This document shows positions 40,792 to 51,358 of a stretch of 64,000 nucleotides of DNA, one piece after another. This DNA comes from Anopheles merus (lineage: Eukaryota > Arthropoda > Insecta > Diptera > Culicidae), in the NCBI RefSeq assembly GCF_017562075.2, contig NC_054081.1, positions 17,572,549 to 17,636,548 on the forward strand. Reading direction: 5' to 3'. Made by a program: the position numbers and the translations under genes. Within the stretch, counting starts at the first letter, position 1; the number at the start of each line of letters is the position of its first letter. Below the pieces are notes generated by a model, which had not been told where the DNA came from, ran no database searches, and worked only from the letters and a program-made list of their open reading frames with translations.

Positions 40792-41138
40792 GGGACGGTA
40801 CCTCTTATACGCGGATTCGGATATACGCGGTTTTCCAATTTGGCAGTTCTTTGAGCAAATTTTACTGATTTGACACATCCATTGTGAAATACCAAATAAT
40901 TTCCGTATTGATCGAATGTGAAATACCATTTCAAAAGGTTAAAAACTGTTCAATTCAGTAGAAACATATCAAATAATTAATTTGGTAGCTAAAACAACCC
41001 CCTACTTGCAAAATTGCACGAAAATTAGTGATATTTTGGCTGGAAATCACGAGATTCGACTTACGCGGAAATTCGAGATACGCGGTATTTTGCGGCCGTT
41101 TTCGGTCCCCATTAACCGTGTATCTCGGGGACCGCCTG
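40792..41138. mobile_element. TA-flanked MITE, 347 bp
   Basis: Left end GGGACGGTACCTCTTATACG and right end, reverse-complemented, CAGGCGGTCCCCGAGATACA, bounded by TA on both sides. Repeated ATACGCGG motifs occur in the subterminal parts. The pattern fits pogo/Tc1-like MITEs. Confidence 0.65.
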
Positions 41139-41468
41139 TACTATATTTGAAGGGTTTAAAAGTGATAGATAACAATGTTCATGAAGTAGTTATGGTCAAA
41201 TGTTAATGGTGTATGGTTTGTACCATGATCGACCTGAGTTCAATTCCAATTTAATTGTTTTTATTGATGATTTAAAGTTTTATTTAATTTTTAAAACATC
41301 CAGCTCCAATAACTTCAAACCCATTTACTCATTGTTAAAAATGCGTGTTTAACCCTATTCCAGGCAACCGGCTACCCGGGTAGCCAAATCGATTTTGATT
41401 GCTCATTTCTCTGATTCTAGGAATCCGATTGATTTGAAATTTGGAATATGTGTGTAATCCACAGCCAT

Positions 41469-42133
41469 CCCAAATAGCCAGAATTGCTTAAGCAGCTCAT
41501 TTTGGCACGCTAAAGATCGCTGCTCTAATTCGCCTTTTGCAGTAGATAAACAGCATCAAAGTTCTATGTGGGTCTTTCAAACAGCGCCTAAGCAGCTTCC
41601 TTATGCCACGATGCCAGGGATTATTTTTCTTTGTGTTTTATTTTCAAGCAAGCGTCATCAATGAAATAAACAACAAGATTTGTTTCGTTTAAACACATAT
41701 GTATATTTTTAAATCCTTTGTATTGATGAATTACACAAAATTTTACACAATTTACTGATAATTCACAATCACTTCACTCAATATTCATTCTCCAATTAAC
41801 GAATCTAACTTGTGCAGCAGCAATGAGATTATTGCCGGCGTCCGTCTTTGACACTTTGACAAGAGCCACCTTGAACCGATGTCATGCATTAAAAAGCTAT
41901 AAAGTTCCACCAAGTTCGGTACACACTCTTAACAAGCCTTAAGGTTCTATCATGAACCCTACACATAGTGCTAATCAGCCGCAAAGTTCCAAAGAGTACC
42001 ATGTGCCTGTTAAAAAGCTCCATAGTTCCGCAAAGTACCGTCTATCTCTTAATCAGCCACAAAGTACGACATCGGACCGATTTTTCGTTAAACAACCCTA
42101 AATCAGCTATAAAGTACGAGCTGGCTATTTGGG
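41469..42133 (+). mobile_element. 665-bp MITE, copy 1
   Basis: Ends CCCAAATAGCCAGAATTGC and GAGCTGGCTATTTGGG (inverted CCCAAATAGCCAG). The right 240 bp are about six degenerate units of some 39 bp, each starting TTAA followed by AGCC-type and AAAGT motifs. It translates by chance in part, but those frames are not genes. Confidence 0.85.
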
Positions 42134-42347
42134 ATCTTTCACTGGAATTTTTCGTAGAATTTTTTGAGTATAATTAACCAGTTTTTTAGAATTAAATTTT
42201 TCAATACCCCTATTCCAGGCAACCGGCCTACCCGGGTAGCCAGCAACTTTGGAAGCTTATAACTTTTGAATGCGTAATCCAATATTGATGCAATATTCTG
42301 ATGAAAATTAAACAAACTAATGCAGTTTCTATAACTGTGCATAGATT

Positions 42348-43012
42348 CCCAAATAGCCAGCTTGTACTTTATAGCTGATTTAGGGCTGTTTAACGAAAAA
42401 TCGTTCCGATGTCGTACTTTGTGGCTGATTAAGAGATAGACGGTACTTTGCGGAACTATGGAGCTTTTTAACAGGCACATGGTACTCTTTGGAACTTTGC
42501 GGCTGATTAGCACTATGTGTAGGGTTCATGATAGAACTTTAAGGCTTGTTAAGAGTGTGTATCGAACTTGGTGGAACTTTATAGCTTTTTAATGCATGGC
42601 ATCGGTACAAGGTGGATCTTGTCAAAGTGTCAAAGAGAGACGCCGTCAATCATCTCATTGCTGCTGTACAAGTTAGATAAGTTAATTAAAGAAGGAATAT
42701 TGAGTGAAGTGATTGTGAATTATCAGTAAATTGTGTATAATTTTGTGTAATTCGTCAATACAAAAGTTTTAAAAATATACATATGTGTTTAAACGAAACA
42801 ACTCTTGTTGTTTATTTCATCGATGACGCTTGCTTGAAAATAAAACACAAAGAAAAATAATCCCTGGCATCGTGACATAAGGAAGCTGCTTAGGCGCTGT
42901 TTTAAAGACCCACATAGAACTTTGATGCTGTTTATCTACTGCAAAAGGCGAATTAGAGCAGCGATCTTTAGCGTGCCAAAATGAGCTGCTTAAGCAATTC
43001 TGGCTATTTGGG
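42348..43012 (-). mobile_element. 665-bp MITE, copy 2 (in left foldback arm)
   Basis: Same length and ends as copy 1, opposite orientation. The right arm of the host foldback lacks it and preserves the empty site (CATAGATTGGTTCAAC on the complementary strand), so the insertion is certain. TT is present on both sides of the insert but once in the empty site. Confidence 0.9.
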
Positions 43013-43748
43013 TTGGTTCAACTCGCTACCGTTTTTTTAGTTATAGCTTTTCAAAGTTGGCAGGATTTTTTTGAAAATAATTACAAAATGTGAAAAATAT
43101 TTTTTTTTTCAGTACTTAACAAAGTTTTCACAGCAAAATGGCTCCAAAAGCTTTGAGAACTGTATGTTACACGTATTGTATAAATTTTGCAGAATTTTTC
43201 TATGAGCCATAAAAAAGATAAAGGAGTTTTGATTTGAATAAAAACCGTTCCATTATGACCCTTGCTGGTAGAAAGACACCAACATCAAATAAACTTCACA
43301 CTAATAGTTTTATTTCAGTGTCTTCACAATATATTATCAACATAACTTACCAATAGAGACCATTTTATCAAGTTTTTGCATTTGTCGCAGATGTGCATTT
43401 TATATAATTATTATGCCCACTGTATTGTAACGGTTTTTATTCAAATCAAAATTCCTTTATCTTTTTTATCGCTCATAGAAAAATTCTGAAAAATTTATAC
43501 AATACGTGTAACATACAGTTCTCAAAGCTTTTGGAGCCATTTTGCTGTGAAAATTTTGTAAAGAACTGAAAAAAATATTTTTCACATTTTGTAATTATTT
43601 TCAAAAAAATCCTGTCAACTTTGAAAAACTATAAATAAAAAACGGTAGCGAGTTGAACCAATCTATGAACAGTTATAGAAACTGCATTAGTTTGTTTAAT
43701 TTTCATCAGAATATTGTACCAATATTGGATTACGCATTCAAAAGTTAT

Positions 43749-44413
43749 CCCAAATAGCCAGCTCGTACTTTATAGCTGATTTAGGGCTGTTTAACGAAAA
43801 ATCGTTCCGATGTCGTACTTTGTGGCTGATTAAGAGATAGACGGTACTTTGCGAAACTAAGGAGCTTTTTAACAGGCACATGGTACTTTTTGGAACTTTG
43901 CGGCTGATTAGCACTATGTGTAGGGTTCATGATGGAACTTGAAGGCTTGTTAAGAAAGCGTACCGAACTTGGTGGAACTTTATAGCTTTTTAATGCATGA
44001 CATCGGTACGAGATGGCTCTTGTCAAAGTGTCAAAGACGGACGCCGGCAATAATCTCATTGCTGCTGCACAAGTTAGATTCGTTAATTGAAGAATGAATA
44101 TTGAGTGAAGTGATTGTGAATTATCAGTAAATTGTGTGAAATTTTATGTAATTCATCAATACAAAAGATTTAAAAATATACACATGTGTTTAAACGAAAC
44201 AAATCTTGTTGTTTATTTCATCGATGACGCTTGCTTGAAAATAAAACACAAAGAAAAATAATCCCTGGCATCGTGGCATAAGGAAGCTGCTTAGGCGCTG
44301 TTTGAAAGACCCACATAGAACTTTGATGCTGTTTATCTACTGCAAAAGGCGAATTAGAGCAGCGATCTTTAGCGTGCCAAAATGAGCTGCTTAAGCAATT
44401 CTGGCTATTTGGG
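43749..44413 (-). mobile_element. 665-bp MITE, copy 3 (in right foldback arm)
   Basis: Same length, inserted in the right arm. The left arm gives the empty site (AAAGTTATAAGC on the complementary strand). TAT flanks the insert on both sides, which gives a 3-bp target duplication. Confidence 0.9.
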
Positions 44414-44557
44414 TATAAGCCTCCAAAGTCGCTGGCTACCCGGGTAGCCCGGTTACCTGGAATATGATGTATTTTTGGTTGCCAGTGACAGGGTTAATAG
44501 TTAATCTGTTATTTTTATTGTTTTATTTATTTCTTTTAATTCATTTAGTATCAGTAC

Positions 44558-45222
44558 CCCAAATAGCCAGAATTGCTTAAGCAGCTCATTTTGGCACGCT
44601 AAAGATCGCTGCTCTAATTCGCCTTTTGCAGTAGATAAACAGCATCAAAGTTCTATGTGGGTCTTTAAAACAGCGCCCAAGCAGCTTCCTTATGCCACGA
44701 TTCCAGGGATTATTTTTCTGTGTGTTTTATTTTCAAGCAAGCGTCATCGATGAAATAAACAACAAGATTTGTTTCGTTTAAACACATATGTATATTTTTA
44801 AAACTTTTGTATTGATGAATTACACAAAATTTTACACAATTTACTGATAATTCACAATCACTTCACTCAATATTCATTCTTTAATTAACTTATCTAACTT
44901 GTACAGCAGCAATGAGATGATTGACGGCGTCTCTCTTTGACACTTTGACAAGATCCACCTTGTACCGATGCCATGCATTAAAAAGCTATAAAGTTCCACC
45001 AAGTTCGATACACACTCTTAACAAGCCTTAAAGTTCTATCATGAACCCTACACATAGTGCTAATCAGCCGCAAAGTTCCAAAGAGTACCATGTGCCTGTT
45101 AAAAAGCTCCATAGTTCCGCAAAGTACCGTCTATCTCTTAATTAGCCACAAAGTACGACATCGGAACGATTTTTCGTTAAACAGCCCTAAATCAGCTATA
45201 AAGTACGAGCTGGCTATTTGGG
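44558..45222 (+). mobile_element. 665-bp MITE, copy 4
   Basis: Full-length copy just outside the TTAA element, same orientation as copy 1. Only scattered substitutions from the other copies are seen by eye. Flanks do not show a clear target duplication. Confidence 0.88.
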
Positions 45223-45514
45223 ATGAAGCATGAGCAAGAATTGGAACATGAGTGGAGGGAGTGATTCCGAATGTTCATTTCTATTTTTAGCTCTTTTTTG
45301 CATGGGTTCATCTTTTACGTGTATTCACTATCCCCGAAAATGATCTGTATTTCGTTGGTCTTTTCGGGGATAATTCGTTAACGAATTACACCCGAAAAGA
45401 CCAGCGAAAACCAGCTTGGTCGGGAGCTTGGGAAGCTCCAGATCCAGATGAAGCTGAAACGACTGGAAAATCAAATATCCATATAAAAAAAATGAAAGTG
45501 TCATAGCTTCACTG

Positions 45515-46046
45515 CCCTAAAAGCCAGTTCGTACTTTATAGCTAATTTGATGTGTATAGTTCACGATGGAACTTAAAGGCTTGTTAAGAAAGCATATCGA
45601 ACTTGATGGAACTTTATAGCTTATTAATGCATGATATCGGTACGAGGTGGCCCTTGTCTAAGTGTCAAAGACTGGTGCCGGCAATCATCTCGTTGCTGCT
45701 GCTAAAGTTAGATTAGTTCTTTGAAGAAGGGATTTTGAGGGAAGTGCTTGTGATTGAACAGCCGACTGTGATACATTTCGTGTAATTTATGAATATTAAG
45801 GATTTAAAAATATACACATGTACACAAACAAAACATTCCTGTTGTTTATTTCATCGATGCCGCTTGATTGAAAATAAAACACAAAGAAAAATAATCCCCG
45901 GCACCGTAGCATAAGGAAGCTACTTAGGCGCTATTTAGAAGGACCACCTGGAACTTTGATGCTGTTTATCTACTGCAAAAGGCGTATTCAAGCAGCGATA
46001 TTTAGCTTGCCAAAATTGGCTGCTTTAGCAATTTTGGCTATTTGGG
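45515..46046 (-). mobile_element. Older, shortened copy of the 665-bp MITE family
   Basis: Begins CCCTAAAAGCCAGTTCG and ends GGCTATTTGGG. 532 bp because the tandem-unit part is partly deleted; clearly more diverged than copies 1 to 4. Confidence 0.8.
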
Positions 46047-46057
46047 ATATTGCAGTA

Positions 46058-46463
46058 CACTTTCTGGGCAAAAAGGGTATATTGGTGACACAAGACATGT
46101 AGGAACACGTACACTACCTAAAAATTCAATTATCCAAGAAATTCAATTATTTTACCCTTGTGACCGTCTTGTCCCATACGAGTGGCACTCTTGCCCGATA
46201 GTCAAAAAATCACGTTTTTTTCGACTCTTTTTAAAAAACGTCACAATTTTGTTTGCACTTATATCCACGGAAACTCAGGTATAAGTCAAAAATTTGGTGT
46301 GAAATGGTCATGAGATATATATCGGTTTTTGATAAACGGGTTTTAATGAGTTATAACATGAAATGCTTAAGGTGGCACACTTGCCCCAAATTGCGCTACG
46401 CGAAAATCCGAGTCGCGCGAATGTCTTCGGAAGGCATTATTCGCGTAACTCCAGGAAAGACTG
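46058..46463. mobile_element. Candidate TA-flanked MITE, 406 bp
   Basis: Left end (TA)CACTTTCTGGGCAAAAAG and right end, reverse-complemented, (TA)CAGTCTTTCCTGGAGTTACG. The right end matches the solo end near 36974. Related ACTCTTGCCC and CACTTGCCCC motifs repeat inside. The left end is the weaker assignment. Confidence 0.45.
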
Positions 46464-46592
46464 TACAACAACAACAATAATGTAAATAACAAACTTTAAT
46501 TCTCAACATAATAAAAATTAATGATGTATCAAAACGAAAAAAATATAACTTCCCATACAAAATGTACAGCCAGTTGCCAGCGTGGTACAGAC

Positions 46593-47194
46593 TAGTGATG
46601 GGTCATCGAAATCAGAGCCACTGCTCGGAATCGCTTCCGAACATTGCTACTCCAGCTCCGATTCCGACAAATTCAAACCGTCGAATCCGCTTGGAGCCGT
46701 CCGAAGCTGTTGGAGCCGTCCGGATCCGTCCGGAGCCTTCCGGAGCCGTCGGAACCGTTGGAGCCGTCGAAGCTGTCCGTAGCCATCTGGAGCCGCTAGT
46801 CGGTCGGAGCCGTCCGGAGCCGTCGGAGCCGCCCAGAGCCAGAAGGAGCAGTCGGAACAGTTGGAGCTGTCGGATCCGTCGTGGCCGACGGAGCCAGTTG
46901 GAGCCGTTGGAGTCGTTGTAACAGCCTGAAGTCTGAACGACTTCGACGGCTCCAACCGCCTCTGTCGGCTACGACGGATCCGACAGCTCCAACGGCTCCA
47001 ACGGTTCCGATGGCTCCGGACGGCTCTAAACGGCTCCGACGGCTCCGACCGGCTTCAGTTGCCGACTAGCGGCTCCGGACGGTTCCGGACGGCTCCGAGT
47101 TTGAAATTTTGCACCTACCTTCCGGAATCGCTTCCGATTTTGGCGGAGTCATTCGGAAGCGATTCCGGATTTTTGTTAAATTTACACATCACTA
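46593..47194. mobile_element. hAT-like foldback MITE made of GGAGCCGT repeats
   Basis: Ends TAGTGATGGGTCATC and, reverse-complemented, TAGTGATGTGTAAAT, flanked by GTACAGAC and GTCCAGAC (7 of 8). The left half is rich in GGAGCCGTC units, the right half in GACGGCTCC units, so the two halves can pair around a centre near 46935. GGAATCGCTTCCGA palindromes lie near both ends. No coding capacity. Confidence 0.7.
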
Positions 47195-47202
47195 GTCCAG
47201 AC

Positions 47203-49031
47203 GTAGTTCGCGAAAGAATTGATTGTTTTTAAAGAAAGACTTTATAACTCATATGTATACGGGCCGTGGCATATAAAATAGCTAAGGAATAGATTTAAAA
47301 TGACTAAGTGGCCCGTGATCCAAAAAAGTTTGGAGAGCACTGATTAAACCATGTTTCGTAGCCGTTTAAGGTATTTGAAGCACTCGGGTAATGTTATAGT
47401 AATTTGTCAAAGTTTTTTTCCGGTTACGAAGAGATTTACAACTTTACCAAGAAAAACTGATATAATTAATTGAGCTTATTATTTCTATTTATACACATTT
47501 CCAGGCGAAAAACTGGTTTATGGTTCTCATTTTATTGACCTGACTTCCCTAAACCTAATAAAACCACGAAATTCGGATAACATCAAAACTACTGCACTCG
47601 TTTGTTTTGAGTTTAAAATTTTATTTGTAATAAAATTGTCTCTGTTAGCATAGTTCAAACTGCACGAAACTAGCTATTACTGTTTATTTTGCTTCATAAA
47701 CTGCGATCTGGACAAACTGTGTGTGTTTGATGCGAAAAATAATGTGTATGTGTTTGTTTGTGTGAGTGTGTATGCGTGTGTATGTGTGTGGGATCGAAGG
47801 TGTTCAATGGGAGGCTGCATAGAACAGTCCTGCGCTGCTAATATGATTTTGTTCTATTTCCGCTATGTAAGTGTTGGTATGGAAGGATCTATTTGATATC
47901 TCAATACAGTTCGGTGATGGGATATGAATTTATCCCTAAGAAGATGATTCCACCAGCAGGGCTTGTAAACATAAATTGATAGTGTTTCAGTATAGTAATT
48001 TAAATCCATACTGTCGTTCTATCATAAACATTGCGAATTGAGTCACGCCTGCTTTATAGTCGTGCTAAAGCGGCACCTGGATGTTCCTGTTCGGAACGAA
48101 ACTCACCAGATCGCATTAATAAATTTGCCCACGGTCGGCTGTCGCCGCTTATCATTACTTTTTCTATCCAGCGATCGTGTTTGTTTCGTGTAATGTTGTA
48201 GCTTAATCTTAAAACACCATTATTAAACCCTCTTGCTTATTCTTTCGTGAAACATGGAATTGCACCCTGAACTGCAGACCGCTTCTGGACGAACCGAACG
48301 ACTGTGTGAAGAGGTTGTTTAGTAGCTTCTGCTGTCCAAAATCGGTATTTACTTTTCGTGCCTCTCGGTTTGTAAACACTAAATACAAATTTGCAACGTT
48401 CAAACTTTCTTAATTTAACACAGCAATGGTATGAAACTGCCCGCAATGCTCGTCTGCAGATGAGATGGACCTTTTACTCATTAGGCTATAGCATAGAGTT
48501 GTTGCATTTGGAAATGAGGTCCAATTTTGCTGAATGCTCTTTATGCCTTTGCAATCTTGGTTGTCGGTAGGTGTTGCCTCCTGCATCTACTCAGTTTCTA
48601 TTACTAGTTATCAAACTACGACTACGTTTATGCTTGACATTGATCTATTACCAATCTTGTGTTTGTTTGTGTCTGTGTTAGAGATGGAGTTAATCAATCT
48701 GGTGCGGTAACGGAACTGCGCCTTTAGGCAAACATTATTGATATTTGGCAAACATTTGTCCGAAGGAAGATAACCCAGGAGACAGCACTAGGAGGTTGGG
48801 GAACGATCCAAGAGATCCTTACGTACTCGTCTGCAATTTGAGATATTCACTGCTTGAACCTCGCCCACTTACATACTCAATCAGCAGTCCTGTTCGACTT
48901 GGCCTTACTATATTCTCTGGGACACTGATGCCTCTATGCACTCTCTTGAAGACCGTTTTTAAAACAAACCAGTAGTCACATACCAAGCAGATATGCGGAG
49001 GGTGACGAACCCGCTACCAGCAGTGGTATAT
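47203..49031 (-). other. Probable 3' UTR and downstream flank of the lectin-like gene
   Basis: The part next to the stop codon (about 47600-49031) lacks the transposon density seen on its left and may be 3' UTR. TTTATT motifs near 47610-47630 would be AATAAA signals on the minus strand. A right-end hAT MITE fragment ends at 47342. No other coding frame is convincing. Confidence 0.4.
47250..47342. repeat. Right-end fragment of a hAT MITE
   Basis: Ends AAGTTTGGAGAGCACTG, preceded by GTGGCCCGTGATCC, like the right ends at 20492 and 36255. No left end or target duplication found. Confidence 0.5.
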
Positions 49032-51109
49032 TTAGCCAAGAATTTTCTTAATGTACACCCCATGGTTGTTGTGCACCTCAGGCTTGGTTAGCGCACGGTG
49101 ACGGTTCGGTTTGTAGGGCTGATAATTTTCCACGTTGGAGAAGCTATTGTGCAGCTCCGAGTGCTCGTCGTGCTCGTCTTCGTCCTCTTCATGCTCCTTG
49201 TGCGTACGGTCGTTGTGGTGGTCATCTGCCCCATCCATCTGCTGCTTCACTCCCGAAGCCTCTCCAGCAGGCCGTTCTGAAGGTTCAAGCTTCGAACTAG
49301 TGGATGGCATCGCCGTTGTCACATCGTGCGATGAGCTGTCTTCCACTCCCGGTGTTGTATTTGGATCGCTCGAGCTTGAGAAAATTTCCTGCTCGGGCGT
49401 GGATATCATCGTAGATAGAGCAACGGTTGCTGGAGACGATACAGAGGGATTGGTTTTACTGCTCACATTTGCTTCCACTGCTTCTGGGGCGACGGTTGTG
49501 ATGTCTAAATCTTCCGTACTCGAAGTAAACGACATTTTCGGAGCTGCTGAAGAGTGCACAATTGTATCCAGCTCTGGAGCGGCCGTAGTGGTGATGGAGT
49601 CCGAATACTGCGTTAACTGTATGGTGGCCACTAACGCAGCGGACTGAGGTGGAGAAGGATCCGCCGCCAGCGGTGCAGATGTTGTGTCCACCGCTGAGAA
49701 CGGCCGGGTAGTTATGGTGAGCGATCCGGCCGATTCGGAACGTCCCGATTCACTCGGTTCAAATACAACCTGAACAACGTGATGTGCGTCTGTAGAAGCA
49801 ATGGGCGTTGTCTCTGCGGCGCTTTCAGTTGCAATTGAAGCCGACGATGGGGATGGTTCCAGCTTCGTTTCATCCTCCGTGAGCGACAATTCCGACGTGG
49901 CAAGCCCGGTTACTGTTGGGTCAGATACATCCAGATCCACTGGCAGGCTGGTGGAGGATGCGGTTGGCAGTACCGTCGTCGGGGGTGCCTCGGTTTGTGG
50001 CCGAGCAGAGATGAACCGGGCCTTGACGAGCAGCATTGGAGGAATGAAGTGGTCCCCAGTAATAACTTCCTTCTTCGGTGTCGTTGGCAGGATGTGACTG
50101 GCAGCCGTAGTGCGGGTAGTTAGCAGTGCCGCCGGTGTGCTAGTAACTGTCGGTGACAGAGAAGGCACTGCAGTTGGAGCAGTGGTCGACGTCGTTGTCG
50201 TTACTTCGGCAACGCCAGATGCAGTACTGCTGCTTGAAACTGGTTCCGTCGTCTTAGTCGCCGTATCTTCCTCCCGGTCCGAATCGGTTCCACGTCGCAA
50301 GCGTGAATCGGGCGTGGTGCCTGTTTCCGGTGTCGTCACACCAACGTCTCCCGCCGACTCCTCATTTCCTATTTTTACTCCGCCGCTCACCACTGCCGAG
50401 TCAGCATAGTCTCCGTCCGATGTCGGTTTCACCGCTTGCTGGATGATGTCGATCGGTTGCGTCTCTGTCTCGTCCGGCAGCGGTTGATCTCCAAGCATCG
50501 GTTCGTCTTCATCCTCATCCTCCTCATCGGCGCTCTCGTTCCGTTCCGCTCCGTTGACGTTCTTCTTCGCGTAATGGTTCTTCTTCTCATACAAAGGTGA
50601 GTACTTTTTGGCGTAGCCTGACTTACGCGCACTCTCAGCACCGCGACCGTCCACCTCTTCGCTGTGCAAGGCGGCCGCTTGCTCGCTGCGCATCAGGTCC
50701 TGCAGGTTAAACTTGTTGATCACGTTCTTTACCGTGTCCTCGATTTGATTCGGGTTGACCTCGATCTTGTTGTTGCTTTCCTCGTCGTTGCTCGACACTA
50801 CCGTCAGTATATCATGCTCCAGTATAGGCTGCTGTTGCGGGCGGCGCGTTGAGCTTGCCGTGGCCGCACTTTCAACACCCGGCAGCTGGTTGTTGTTCTC
50901 GGTCGCGAGCACCGACGCCAGGTCCTCCTCATCGCTACACTGCAGTTGCTCGATAATGCTGTCCCGGTCCTGTTTCCCCTGGCAGGAGATGTGTTTCGTG
51001 CCTGATTCGCCACAGTCCCGTGACAGCTGCACGGTACCGCTATCCGACATGTACTGCACAGTCAGCGATGGAATTGATGTGACAGTACAGTCCACCGCCC
51101 ACGTTGGAA
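49032..51109 (-). CDS. C-type-lectin-like secreted protein, last exon with long Ser/Thr-rich tail
   Basis: The exon opens after a CCGCGCAG acceptor and reads about 692 residues to a TAA at 49032-49034. The first 50 residues (VPTWAVDCTVTSIPSL onward) contain several Cys and look like a short extension of the lectin domain. Then come a helical stretch (IEDTVKNVINKFNLQDLMRS), Lys/Tyr-rich and acidic patches (ADEEDEDEDEP) and a furin-like RLRR site. A mucin-like region of roughly 300 residues rich in Ser, Thr, Pro and Ala follows. The end is acidic and His-rich, closing with GVYIKKILG. There is no membrane segment, so secretion is likely. Exons 51198-51358 and 52179-52293 join it in frame. The gene is 5'-incomplete. 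I do not know the orthologue's name. Confidence 0.85.
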
Positions 51110-51197
51110 CTGCGCGGAAGAGAGGAAACAAAACACACATTACATGACATTATCGCTGGAAGGTACAGCTCAGGGTCAACAACCTCCAATGTCTTAC

Positions 51198-51358
51198 CCG
51201 GTAGTTCACACAGGAAAGCGGCCGTTTCCGGACCACCGCAACGGAGCGCATGCCAGCGGAAGTCACGCACTGGGTCCACCACCGCGCACAGGGGCTGCTC
51301 CATGGCTGGAATTGCCTCCGCCCAATATCCGCTCGATGGATCCAGTGCCTTGGAGCTC
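51198..51358 (-). CDS. C-type-lectin-like protein, internal exon (end of lectin domain)
   Basis: Acceptor TTCGCGCAG and donor GTAAGA frame an exon encoding SSGYWAEAIPAMEQPLCAVV to WHALRCGGPETAAFLCELP. The W-x-x-x-x-C and FLCE pattern is the end of a C-type lectin fold. The usual EPN or QPD sugar motif and the WND calcium ligands are absent, so calcium-dependent sugar binding is doubtful. Phases match on both sides (one codon is split at each junction). Confidence 0.85.

Larger units (their letters stand above)
41353..44493. mobile_element. piggyBac-like (TTAA) foldback element with nested MITEs
   Basis: The ends are CCCTATTCCAGGCAACCGG and, reverse-complemented, CCCTGTCACTGGCAACC, each flanked outside by TTAA (41349-41352 and 44494-44497), the piggyBac hallmark. 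A 16-bp palindrome GGCTACCCGGGTAGCC lies near both ends (41370-41385 and 44434-44449), and a slightly disturbed copy near 42226 sits behind another CCCTATTCCAGG end. From about 42230 to 44440 the sequence is two long inverted arms around a spacer of about 180 bp (43255-43430). Three 665-bp MITEs sit inside. Without them about 1.15 kb remains, with no coding capacity. The internal end at 42209 suggests a chimera or a duplicated terminus. Confidence 0.6.

Noticed and set aside
41968..42513. Repeated MLISRKVPKSTMCLL-type frames
   Set aside because: They are translations of the 665-bp MITE tandem units and recur only because the MITE recurs.
41469..46046. CRISPR-like array from regularly repeated 39-bp units and near-identical MITEs
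   Set aside because: Units are degenerate and contiguous, without unique spacers, and the DNA is clearly eukaryotic.
49135..50409. Plus-strand open frames opposite the lectin-gene tail
   Set aside because: Antisense shadows of the GC-rich Ser/Thr codons in the real exon.
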